A stretch of DNA of 64,000 nt from Paenibacillus alginolyticus DSM 5050 = NBRC 15375 (GTDB lineage: Bacteria > Bacillota > Bacilli > Paenibacillales > NBRC-103111). The notes under the pieces were generated by a model, which was given only the letters and a program-made list of their open reading frames with translations, did not search any database and was not told the DNA's origin. Where the stretch lies: contig NZ_AUGY01000030.1 in the NCBI RefSeq assembly GCF_000422905.1, positions 1-64,000 of the forward strand, in the 5' to 3' direction. Position 1 is the stretch's first letter; each line of letters opens with the position of its first letter. Shown here one piece after another: positions 52,263-60,189 of the stretch. The position numbers and the translations under genes were made by a program.

Positions 52263-53297
52263 ATGAGAAGTGTCATTATCGTCCATCCTAGCTTCGATGC
52301 GACCTGGCCGTGGACAGCGGACCATTTTCACACACTTTGGAAAGCCCAAGGATCAACTGAATTTATTCGAGTGGCTCCTGATGAGTTAAAACCCCTCGGA
52401 GAGCTTGTTTCCGAACCCGACAGCGTTACCCGTTTGGTTTCCTTAAATGTAGCTGTAACATCCGATTGCTTACGCTCTTTCAGCAGCTTAAAAGAAGCCG
52501 TTATTACAACCAACTCCTATGGGAGTTCTTTAGCGGATGAACAATTGGAGATTTTGAAAGATGCAGGGGTGACCATGTACACTCATCCTAGCGAAGGTTA
52601 TTGGGGACAATCGGTATCCGAATTCGGTCTGGCGCTGACCCTATGTGGTTTACGTAGAATTCCTCAAATGCATCATGACATCATGACAAGCTTGCAGCCT
52701 TGGCACTATGAACCCGAGAATTGTGTAGGCACACCGAAAACAAGAGGAGAACAGTTTGGTGACGATCCCAACTTTACGAATGGAACCGTTGAGGGTAAAC
52801 GTGTCCGTATTGTCGGGGCAGGTAATATCGCTTCTCGTTATGCCAGCTTTGTCAGCATGCTTGGGGCAGACGTTGCAGCTTGGGATCCCTTCGCTACTGA
52901 ACCTTCCTTTCACCGCGCTGGAGCCAGAAAAGAATGGCACTTGAGCCATCTTATCCAAGATGCTGAGATTTTCGTACCTATGTTACCCTTAACAGAGAAA
53001 ACAACAGGACTAATTACATCGGAGCATATTCATTCATTGCCTAAAGGATGTTTAGTGGTATTGGTAACGAGAGCAGAAATTTGCGATATGCAGGCGATTC
53101 GTGAGCGCGTTCTTAAAAATGAGATTAGCCTTGCAGCCGATGTTTTTGACATCGAGCCCTTGCCATTGAATGATTCGCTTTTAGGAAGACACAATGTCGT
53201 TCACACTCCACATAACGCTGGGCGAACAGTGCAAGCCAATCAACGTTGGGCCGAAAAACTCGTCGAGCAGTTCCTTCCCCTTTCACAATATGAATAA
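52263..53297 (+). CDS. D-isomer-specific 2-hydroxyacid dehydrogenase family protein
   Basis: 344 residues, AGGAGTG upstream. NAD-binding motif VRIVGAGNIASRYASFVSML (one Gly of GxGxxG kept as GAGNIA), then VPMLPLTEKTTGLITSEHI and a catalytic region with ARG-like TRAEICD (Arg), DVFDIEPLPLNDSLLG (Glu) and HTPHNAGRT (His). The substrate is a 2-keto or 2-hydroxy acid, perhaps a product of the nearby sugar oxidoreductases. Last gene of the XylR-facing operon. Confidence 0.88.
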   Translation: MRSVIIVHPSFDATWPWTADHFHTLWKAQGSTEFIRVAPDELKPLGELVSEPDSVTRLVSLNVAVTSDCLRSFSSLKEAVITTNSYGSSLADEQLEILKDAGVTMYTHPSEGYWGQSVSEFGLALTLCGLRRIPQMHHDIMTSLQPWHYEPENCVGTPKTRGEQFGDDPNFTNGTVEGKRVRIVGAGNIASRYASFVSMLGADVAAWDPFATEPSFHRAGARKEWHLSHLIQDAEIFVPMLPLTEKTTGLITSEHIHSLPKGCLVVLVTRAEICDMQAIRERVLKNEISLAADVFDIEPLPLNDSLLGRHNVVHTPHNAGRTVQANQRWAEKLVEQFLPLSQYE

Positions 53298-53331
53298 AAA
53301 TCGGTTCATGATGAACAGATGCAACAACAAG

Positions 53332-53376
53332 AAAAATGCCCCTCCCATGTGATTACATGGCGAGAGGCACTTTTTC
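53332..53376. terminator. Bidirectional terminator, second of a matched pair
   Basis: AAAAATGCCCCTCCCATGT and ACATGGCGAGAGGCACTTTTT pair around GATT. It closes the hydroxyacid dehydrogenase operon and the convergent CapA gene. Confidence 0.87.
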
Positions 53377-53386
53377 TTTCCGAAGA

Positions 53387-54358
53387 CTATTTAACCGGAA
53401 CAACTGTAAACGTAGTCTTATCATCTTTCCTCTTCTCCACTATCGTTGGAATTTGGTCAATTTTTTTGACATCTATGACGCCACTCTCATTTTTAGTTAG
53501 AGTCAATGACAGAATCATTCCCCGAATCGTATTCTCACTTCTTGTCAGCTTCGACGATACGAAGTTGCCTAAGGAGGACGCGGCGACTCGATTGCGCACC
53601 TTGCCATCGTTGTCTTTCATTACGGTCTGAGTTACCGGATGAAGCACATGAGGATGTGAACCTAAGATTACATTAACCCCTTGTTTAAAGAGAAACTGCA
53701 TCAATTGTTTCTGATCTCTGCTCGGATACGTCTGATACTCTTTCCCAAAATGTAAGCAGACTATGATGAAATCGGCTATGCCTTTCAATTGGCGGATATC
53801 TGCAATCATCCTTTTTCGATCGAATGAATTCACCATCCATCGACGTGGAACAGATATGGCATTCGTCCCTTTGGTATAGGCCAAAATGCCGATATTCACC
53901 CCTTTTACACGCATAATCAGATGCTGATTAGCTTCATCAAGGGTACGTGAGGTACCCGTATGCTTGAGCCCGTGCTGATCGAGAACCTTCAACGTTCGCT
54001 TCAAGCCAGCTGAACCACCATCCATACAATGGTTATTGGAAGTTATTAATACATGAAACCCTGCGTTTTTCAGCGTTGCTGCCAGTGCATCTGGGCAATT
54101 GAATACAGGGTATCCCGTCCTCGGATTCCTTCGTTCCATTGGACAATTGCATTTAGGACGGATTCCCATCCTGCCCAATTGCCTTTTCCCAGAGAAGGTC
54201 GTCTCCAGATTACCAATCGTTAGATCATGGTTCATTAGATAAGGTTTAATGGGTTCAAAAATAGAATCAAACGAGTATCCGTCTCCTTGTTTAGCTGAGT
54301 CAATGATTTCACTTTTCATCAATAAATCTCCGACAGCGGCGATCGTTATTTGCTCCAA
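53387..54358 (-). CDS. CapA family protein (poly-gamma-glutamate-type metallophosphatase fold)
   Basis: 323 residues from a TTG at 54358 (GGAGGG 6 nt upstream); an ATG at 54376 overlaps the ribosome-binding site. Pattern: ITIAAVGDLLM, NLETTFSG, VLITSNNHCMDGGSAGLKRT, VNIGILAYTKGTN, DFIIVCLHFGKEYQTYPSRD, VNVILGSHPHVLHPV. No clear signal peptide, unlike capsule-linked CapA, and no capBC neighbours, so poly-gamma-glutamate synthesis is not supported. A calcineurin-like hydrolase role is possible. Confidence 0.85.
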   Translation of the reverse strand: MEQITIAAVGDLLMKSEIIDSAKQGDGYSFDSIFEPIKPYLMNHDLTIGNLETTFSGKRQLGRMGIRPKCNCPMERRNPRTGYPVFNCPDALAATLKNAGFHVLITSNNHCMDGGSAGLKRTLKVLDQHGLKHTGTSRTLDEANQHLIMRVKGVNIGILAYTKGTNAISVPRRWMVNSFDRKRMIADIRQLKGIADFIIVCLHFGKEYQTYPSRDQKQLMQFLFKQGVNVILGSHPHVLHPVTQTVMKDNDGKVRNRVAASSLGNFVSSKLTRSENTIRGMILSLTLTKNESGVIDVKKIDQIPTIVEKRKDDKTTFTVVPVK

Positions 54359-55059
54359 CGCGCTCCCTCCTCTCATGAGCACATTATTCGATGAAAGGGG
54401 TTGTTGATTGTACAATAGACTGGACTTTGGAGTCTGCGCAGGTTGGGAGAGCCGGGGCTGAGGGCTGGTGCCAGAGGCTGAGTGAGGGGGTTGGGGTTGG
54501 GGACTGTTACTGGGAGCTAGTTACTGAGGCTGATGCTGAGGATAGGTGCTGATGCTGGTGACTGATGCTGGTGACTGATGCTGAGGCTAGGTGCTAGAAG
54601 TTGTCACATCCAGTTACAAGGTATTTAGCGATGTTAATCATCGTTAAATATGGAGATTCCCCTCTGGCACACACTTTAGCAATGAAAAACATCACTATAG
54701 TTGATTCCACATCATTTAAGGTTGTTTTATATCGTTAACGAAACACATTTCGGTCCCGTTCAAACTTTAGCATTGAAAAACATCACTATGGAGCGGAAAA
54801 CCTGCAGCCAAGCCTGCGTTGCCAGCTCTGACGTCACAAAAAAATCCAAACAAATTCACCACAAGTACATACCCTTTCCCCGCAACTAGACATAGATAGT
54901 ATTCCAATTTCCCTAATGCCAATTTGAATTCCGAGCCTCTCTAAAAAAAAGAAAAACCCCCATTTCCACTTCAGGTGGATTTGGAGGTTCCATTTCACTG
55001 ACTCGATTGCTCTTTGCCCATACGGCGTCTGGCTATCTCCAGTCGCCATGCGTCATCCT
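54359..55059. other. Gene-free stretch with low-complexity and repeat sequence
   Basis: No gene seen in 700 bp. 54440-54605 is a degenerate purine-rich repeat of GCTGATGCTGAGG and GGTGACTGATGCT type. 54673-54698 and 54764-54789 are a 26-bp direct repeat (one mismatch) containing GAAAAACATCACTAT; a related dyad (CGATGTTAATCATCG) lies at about 54629-54643. Short frames lack ribosome-binding sites. Confidence 0.7.
54943..54989 (-). terminator. Terminator of the GH35 operon
   Basis: On the minus strand AACCTCCA..TCCAC-loop-GTGGA..TGGGGGTT followed by TTTCTTTTTTTT. Confidence 0.87.
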
Positions 55060-55896
55060 TTAGCGCTGCCCTGTTTTAACCAGCAATCCGCCCGGAAGCT
55101 TGGCATCCCAATCATCCGGGAATGGTAGGCTCAGAGCAGACAGCGCGACGGCAGCCGTGTCCATGATAGTCATGCCAGCTAAATCAGCCTCTGAGAGGAC
55201 GCCCGGACCGCGGCAGCCCCAGAAAATCGTCATGTCCTTCGGATGATCGCTGCCATGATTGAAGGCATCTAAGCCCCCGCCGCCATGATCCGTCGTTACG
55301 ATAATCAGACTGTCTTCCAGCATTCCTGCATCTAGAATGGCTTTACTGATCTCACCGATTTGATTGTCAGCGCGCGTGATCGCCTTTAAGTAATCCTCGG
55401 AGCCATACCCGTGCCGATGGCCGGCAGCATCCACATCATCCAACTGAACGAATAGCAGCTCAAAATCCGGGGTGTTATGGATATACGCGGCAATGGCAGG
55501 AACCAATTCTTCATCCGGTGCAGCGTATTTATAAACCGCATCGTTCTCTTCAATGATTCCGGTCTGGATAGGTTTCCATGAGACGAAGGAAGCCATCTTG
55601 TTGTTAGGCTTGGCTTCACTTATGATTTGAAATAAGGAGGGCGCTGCCGAGATAACTGGGTAGTTCCGTTCCATTTTAATATTCAAATGGGACTCATGCT
55701 TCTCCGGCGTTACGCCATGCAGCAGAGAACCCCAGCATTCCCCGCTATTGGAGGGAAATACGGTCTGCGCAAGATCCGTCCTGGCTCCGCCAAGGAGGAG
55801 CACATCGATATACGGCGTATCCGCTTCGCTGACGAATGCCCCCGCCCCATCTATGCCAAGAATGATGACTCTTTTGACTGCCATTCTAGATGCCAT
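55060..55896 (-). CDS. Type I phosphodiesterase/nucleotide pyrophosphatase-like hydrolase
   Basis: 278 residues from the ATG at 55896 (GGAGGG 7 nt upstream). Alkaline-phosphatase fold: VIILGIDGAGAFV with the first metal Asp, nucleophile Ser/Thr region TVFPSNSGECWGS, then DDVDAAGHRHG (Asp and His metal ligands), VTTDHGGGG (Asp-His) and a late HGSDHP. No signal peptide. It follows the GH35 gene by 22 bp in one operon; the substrate may be a phosphorylated or phosphodiester sugar, not determined. Confidence 0.85.
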   Translation of the reverse strand: MASRMAVKRVIILGIDGAGAFVSEADTPYIDVLLLGGARTDLAQTVFPSNSGECWGSLLHGVTPEKHESHLNIKMERNYPVISAAPSLFQIISEAKPNNKMASFVSWKPIQTGIIEENDAVYKYAAPDEELVPAIAAYIHNTPDFELLFVQLDDVDAAGHRHGYGSEDYLKAITRADNQIGEISKAILDAGMLEDSLIIVTTDHGGGGLDAFNHGSDHPKDMTIFWGCRGPGVLSEADLAGMTIMDTAAVALSALSLPFPDDWDAKLPGGLLVKTGQR

Positions 55897-55918
55897 TGTC
55901 AATCCCTCCAATTACAAG

Positions 55919-57679
55919 TTATCCCAAATCCGGCGCATCCGTCAGCTCAATGACCGGCTTCTCTGTATGATGTAATTCAAATACGATAATTTCATTGCGT
56001 CCAGTCCCCAGTAAAGGCGCCGGCAGATACAAAGTTTGCTGCGGCCCTTTCTCCCAATAACGGCCCAAATTAAACCCGTTAATCCAGACTACGCCTTTCG
56101 ACCAGTTGTCCAAACGAACGAACGTGTCCCCCGCTTCTTCCACGGTGAATTCCCCTCGATAAAACGCAGGGCGATCATTCCGTTCACTCACCTCAGCGGA
56201 GCGTCCAAATGGAATCGCCGACAAATCGTCCAGTGGGAGTGGATATATCGTCCAATCAAACAAGAACTGATTGTTCATTCGAACACCCTCTGCAATGCCT
56301 TTATAGTCCTTTAATTTCGGACCATAATTGACGCGCCCCATGTTCTCTACCACAATGTCCAGCTTCGCGCCTTGAGCGGAAATGTCCATCGGGAGTGGAC
56401 GCGAATCCCATCTTTCCACCGTACCTTGATAGACACCGTCCAAGAAGACTTGCGCACGGTCATGTACCTCCTGCAGGTGCAGCTTTTCACCGGTGCGCGG
56501 CCCTGACACGTGCGTGGAATAAACGATGAATCCATAGCTTTGACCGAGCTTCTCCATCGGCTCTGGGCATGTGCTCTTCACCGGCTTAGTGAGGTTTGTC
56601 AAATGGTCAAGCATATCTGCACTTTCAGTCAAAGCAATACGACCATAGCTTTTCTTTTGAATGGGTGCAGGCAATTCAGGGAAATCCTTACCATCTTTTC
56701 CTAGATAGTTAGCAATGACGCTGCGGACAGCTCTATATTTCTCTGTCTCATCTCCGCATTCAGACAAAGGAGAATCATAGTCGTAGCTGGTGATGGTCGC
56801 TTCATATTTATCACCATAGTTCGCACCGTTGTAGAAGCCAAAGTTCGTCCCACCGTGGAACATGTAGAAATTCACTGAGGCGCCAGCGCGAAGCATACGG
56901 TCGAATACGTCCGCAACATCGCCCGCATCACGCGTGTGGTGAGGCTTCAACCAGTGATCAAACCAACCGTTCCAGTACTCCATGCAAACGAGCGGCTCAT
57001 CAACACGATACTCGCGAAACTTATCAAAAGCTTCCTCCGGCTTAGAACCGAAGTTCACCGTGGCCAGTGTGCCTGGAACCGTCCCGCCCTGCAGCATGCC
57101 GTCCTCCGGACCGTCAGACGTAAACAGCATAACATCAACGCCGCGCTTGATAAGCCCATCCCGCAAATACGTTAAATACGCTGTGTCATTGCCGTAGCTG
57201 CCATATTCATTTTCAATCTGCATCGCGATGATGGGTCCGCCATTTGTGCTAAGCAGCGGGACCAATAACGGGATCAGCGCGTCATAGTATCGGTCTACTT
57301 TCTCCAAATAAGTCCGATCCATGCAGCGAAGCCTCATGTCCGGATATTTCAACAGCCACGCTGGTAATCCGCCAAACTCCCACTCCGCACAGATATAAGG
57401 GCTCGGTCGCAAGATCACATGCAGCCCCAGCTCGCCAGCCTTCCGAATGAATCGCTCCACGTCCGCAATGCCAGCGAAATTAAAAACATTTTCCTCCGGT
57501 TCATGCAAATTCCAAGGCATATACGTCTCCACGGTATTGAACCCGCAAGCTTTGAGCTTCAATAAACGATCTTCCCAATAGTCAGGCACGACGCGAAAAT
57601 AATGGATGGCTCCAGAGATGAGTTGAATAGGCTTTCCATCTAAAAGAAATTGCTTATTTTGGGCTTGTAAAATGGCCAT
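55919..57679 (-). CDS. Beta-galactosidase, family GH35
   Basis: 586 residues, CGGAGGG before the ATG, no signal peptide. N-terminal TIM barrel: GAIHYFRVVPDYWEDRLLKL, YMPWNLHEPEENVF, RPSPYICAEWEFGGLPAWLL, acid/base Glu158 in IENEYGSYG and nucleophile Glu234 in CMEYWNGWFD. C-terminal beta-sandwich domains end with FNLGRYWEKGPQQTLYLP. It releases terminal beta-galactose, probably inside the cell. An AraC regulator gene diverges from it. Confidence 0.94.
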   Translation of the reverse strand: MAILQAQNKQFLLDGKPIQLISGAIHYFRVVPDYWEDRLLKLKACGFNTVETYMPWNLHEPEENVFNFAGIADVERFIRKAGELGLHVILRPSPYICAEWEFGGLPAWLLKYPDMRLRCMDRTYLEKVDRYYDALIPLLVPLLSTNGGPIIAMQIENEYGSYGNDTAYLTYLRDGLIKRGVDVMLFTSDGPEDGMLQGGTVPGTLATVNFGSKPEEAFDKFREYRVDEPLVCMEYWNGWFDHWLKPHHTRDAGDVADVFDRMLRAGASVNFYMFHGGTNFGFYNGANYGDKYEATITSYDYDSPLSECGDETEKYRAVRSVIANYLGKDGKDFPELPAPIQKKSYGRIALTESADMLDHLTNLTKPVKSTCPEPMEKLGQSYGFIVYSTHVSGPRTGEKLHLQEVHDRAQVFLDGVYQGTVERWDSRPLPMDISAQGAKLDIVVENMGRVNYGPKLKDYKGIAEGVRMNNQFLFDWTIYPLPLDDLSAIPFGRSAEVSERNDRPAFYRGEFTVEEAGDTFVRLDNWSKGVVWINGFNLGRYWEKGPQQTLYLPAPLLGTGRNEIIVFELHHTEKPVIELTDAPDLG

Positions 57680-57757
57680 AGTTATCCCTCCGACTGATGA
57701 ATGCGATTGTGTATGAATGATCTAATCATCGCTGAAAAGGCGGTCAGATCTCAATCT

Positions 57758-57785
57758 CCAAATGGAGCATTTTCTATACCAAATG
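57758..57785. promoter_or_regulatory. Candidate AraC-type operator, direct repeat spaced 21 bp
   Basis: CCAAATG occurs at 57758-57764 and 57779-57785, exactly 21 bp apart, between the GH35 operon and the AraC gene. The phasing puts both half-sites on one face of the helix, as AraC-family dimers require. Confidence 0.5.
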
Positions 57786-57841
57786 TGCCAGTACAGTGAT
57801 ATGATTGAACGAACAGCGATGACATACGGAAGGAGTCCTTC

Positions 57842-58750
57842 ATGGATGATTTGTACCGTTTTCCTAATTTGATCAATACCTTACAAGTTGTTGGATGCCA
57901 TTTTGGTTTACAGCCTCCTGGATGGAACTATCCTAGACATCATCATCATTTGTTTGAACTGCTTTACTGCTCGGAGGGTGAAGTTGTGCAAGAAATGAAC
58001 CGTGAATCCATCACCATGAGGCAAGGAGACTGGCTGCTGATCAAATCCGGCGTGAGGCATCAATCCTTAAATGCCGCCGCCACACATTACGGCTATTTTA
58101 ATGTGCATTTCGATCTCGATGATACCGAAATACGCAGCCTGCTATCGACTACTCCTTATCGGCACATTCATCGTCAGGACGCGGAGCAAAGCAAGCTTCA
58201 GTTCTATGTAAGCGAACTAGAGGCTATCATGCATCGCAATCGGACGGAGGACGTGAAACAAGAACAGCACTATCTGCGCTTCGAGGACAAACTGCTGCTA
58301 CAGTCCTACACCCTGCTTATCATCCATGACGTGCTAAACTTGATTCGCGAACACGACTCACTAAGTAGACATGAGCCAACGACGGACAAAGACGCCTCCT
58401 TGTTCACTGCTGATGTCGCCCACGCAATTGAAGAAAAGTTGTCGCTCGGTCTATGCGAGGAGGCGTCCGTCGCGGGGGTCGCGAAAGAGCTGAACCTGAG
58501 CCGCAGTCAATGCAGCAAGCTCTTCTCCAAAGTCTACGGACTATCGCCGCGTCAGTATGTCAGCCGGCAAAAGCTGAACCTAGCCAAAGAGCTGCTCGTC
58601 ACAACCAATTTGCCGATGACCGACATTGCGGAGAAGCTCGGCTTCCATTCAGCCAGCCACTTCTCGCGGCAATTCCGACGCTGGACCGGCCTGTCGCCAA
58701 GCGAGTTCAAGCCGAAGCATCATACCACGCAGCAGCCGCTCGGACTGTAG
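57842..58750 (+). CDS. AraC family transcriptional regulator
   Basis: 302 residues, GGAAGGAG upstream. N-terminal cupin: PGWNYPRHHHHLFELLYCSE, MRQGDWLLIKSGVRHQSL. C-terminal double HTH: ASVAGVAKELNLSRSQCSKL and LPMTDIAEKLGFHSASHFSR, ending WTGLSPSEFKPK. It is the divergent neighbour of the GH35 operon and likely its sugar-responsive activator. The 3' third (58440-58740) is more GC-rich than the 5' part. Confidence 0.92.
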   Translation: MDDLYRFPNLINTLQVVGCHFGLQPPGWNYPRHHHHLFELLYCSEGEVVQEMNRESITMRQGDWLLIKSGVRHQSLNAAATHYGYFNVHFDLDDTEIRSLLSTTPYRHIHRQDAEQSKLQFYVSELEAIMHRNRTEDVKQEQHYLRFEDKLLLQSYTLLIIHDVLNLIREHDSLSRHEPTTDKDASLFTADVAHAIEEKLSLGLCEEASVAGVAKELNLSRSQCSKLFSKVYGLSPRQYVSRQKLNLAKELLVTTNLPMTDIAEKLGFHSASHFSRQFRRWTGLSPSEFKPKHHTTQQPLGL

Positions 58751-58789
58751 AGGAACTATGACGAAAACCACTCGAATGCCAGGGTACAC

Positions 58790-58964
58790 GGAACTAGGAG
58801 ACGCTATTTTGGTCAAAACCACTAAAATACCAGGGTACGCGGAACCACAGGACGTTATTTCGTTATTTTTGCCTCCGTATCTTACTTTTTCACTAAATAA
58901 CGGATCCTCGTTCCGCAAATCCCATTTTCAACGTGTTTATCACGAAATAGCGTATCGTCGTTCC
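58790..58964. repeat. Four-module interspersed repeat, copy C
   Basis: Modules at 58790-58809 and 58841-58860 (plus), 58895-58914 and 58945-58964 (inverted). The first two sit in a 50-bp tandem duplication (CCACT..AAT.CCAGGGTAC.C). It lies between the convergent AraC and stalk-protein genes; no gene in 58751-59108. Confidence 0.85.
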
Positions 58965-59027
58965 TTTTCATCTGTATAATAGGCTATTTTTCAACTTGCG
59001 CACCCTTCTGTTTCCTCTAGCAATAAA

Positions 59028-59059
59028 AACGCCCGCAAACCTCAATGTTTGCGGGCGTT
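59028..59059 (-). terminator. Terminator of the stalk-protein gene, with a duplicated arm
   Basis: AACGCCCGCAAAC and GTTTGCGGGCGTT form a perfect 13-bp stem, followed on the minus strand by TTTATTG. The right arm and about 25 following bases are repeated at 59086-59124, running into the 3' end of the gene. Confidence 0.85.
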
Positions 59060-59108
59060 CTCGTGTATCTCACTTCTGTGTCACGGTTTGCGGGCGTTTT
59101 CGTGTAGT

Positions 59109-60077
59109 TTACTTCAGTGCCGCGCCTAGGTCCGGCGTTGGTCCTACAACTTCGTTAATCACGACGCTTTGGGATTCTGGTTCCCACTGCACATTGGCTT
59201 TCAGCGCTTCACTAATGAAGCGTGCCGGCACCATCGTGGATCCATTGAAGACTTCTCCAGCCACTTCTAGATCAACGGCTTGTCCATTCACAAAGGCTTT
59301 ACGAACACCTATCACAAGCTTCACTGTGACACCATCTTTCACTACGGTAACCGAGTTATCTTCTGGATTCCAAGTCACGGTAGCCTGCAAGGCTTCAGCA
59401 ATCGCTCGGAAAGGGACTAGCGTATTCCCATCCTTAATAAATGGCGGGACCTCAAAGTTTGGTTCAAGGCCATTAACGTAGGCTTTGATACCTAATTTGC
59501 CTTTTTTGCTATTCAGTGCTCCTAGCTTTTTGTATACACTCAGGTTCGCTGAATCTGATTTAACGACTTCTTTCTGAATATCGGCCGCTGTGTCCAAATC
59601 CCCGCTATTCTCCGCCTCATTTACGGCGTCTGAGAGAAGTGAGCCAATATTTGTCGTATCACTTAACTGCAAATTGTACTTTTCCAGCAGTTTGGAAATG
59701 ACAGCACCGGCAGGTCGATCTTGGACGTGTTCGTATGCGTTTTGTAAACCTTTATACCCCTTATGTCCATGAGAGCCGTAGGTAGATGAAGTCACCGATT
59801 CATGTTCTCCTGAATCCTTCTTTTCCTTTTTCTTCTTTCCTTTGTCCTTTTCTTCGTCTTTCTCATTCTCTTCTTCTTTTTCCTTCTTCTCCTTCAGCTT
59901 CACATCCACTTGATCTTTAGAACTTGTACTTGTACTTGTACTTGTACTTGTACCTGTACCTGTACCTGTACTTGATTGAGCCGAACCTTTATCATGCTTA
60001 GACTCTGCATAGGCCGCTGAACTTAATAAAGTACCCACAACGGCTAACGAAACCACCATGTTAAGTTTCCATTTCAT
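59109..60077 (-). CDS. Secreted stalk protein with copper-amine-oxidase N-terminal-like domain
   Basis: 322 residues. Signal peptide 1-24 (cleavage near AYA-ES). Then a low-complexity Thr/Ser/Gly stretch coded by the ACAAGT hexamer, a Lys/Glu-rich segment (about 55-90), a helical region, and a C-terminal Cu_amine_oxidN1-type domain: AYVNGLEPNFEVPPFIKDG, TLVPFRAIAEALQATVTWN, AFVNGQAVDLEVAGEVFNG, TMVPARFISEALKANVQWE. Such domains are common on Paenibacillus surface proteins and are structural; there is no oxidase activity. Role: cell-surface or stress-related, unknown. Confidence 0.9.
   Translation of the reverse strand: MKWKLNMVVSLAVVGTLLSSAAYAESKHDKGSAQSSTGTGTGTSTSTSTSTSSKDQVDVKLKEKKEKEEENEKDEEKDKGKKKKEKKDSGEHESVTSSTYGSHGHKGYKGLQNAYEHVQDRPAGAVISKLLEKYNLQLSDTTNIGSLLSDAVNEAENSGDLDTAADIQKEVVKSDSANLSVYKKLGALNSKKGKLGIKAYVNGLEPNFEVPPFIKDGNTLVPFRAIAEALQATVTWNPEDNSVTVVKDGVTVKLVIGVRKAFVNGQAVDLEVAGEVFNGSTMVPARFISEALKANVQWEPESQSVVINEVVGPTPDLGAALK
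59921..59976 (-). repeat. In-frame hexanucleotide repeat in the stalk-protein gene
   Basis: About nine hexamers ACTTGT or ACCTGT in a row, coding Thr-Ser or Thr-Gly pairs. Same hexamer and strand as in the ABC-F gene. Confidence 0.9.
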
Positions 60078-60189
60078 GTTTTACACGCTCCCTGAATAAG
60101 TTGTCGTTTTTTGTTAGTTCACTCATTATACCTAAAAAACGGACAACTTTCTGTGTCAAAACATACAAAATGGCACATTCAATCTTACC

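Noticed and set aside
53387-54358. CapA-like gene as evidence for poly-gamma-glutamate capsule synthesis
   Set aside because: No capB or capC neighbours and no export signal; only the fold is supported.
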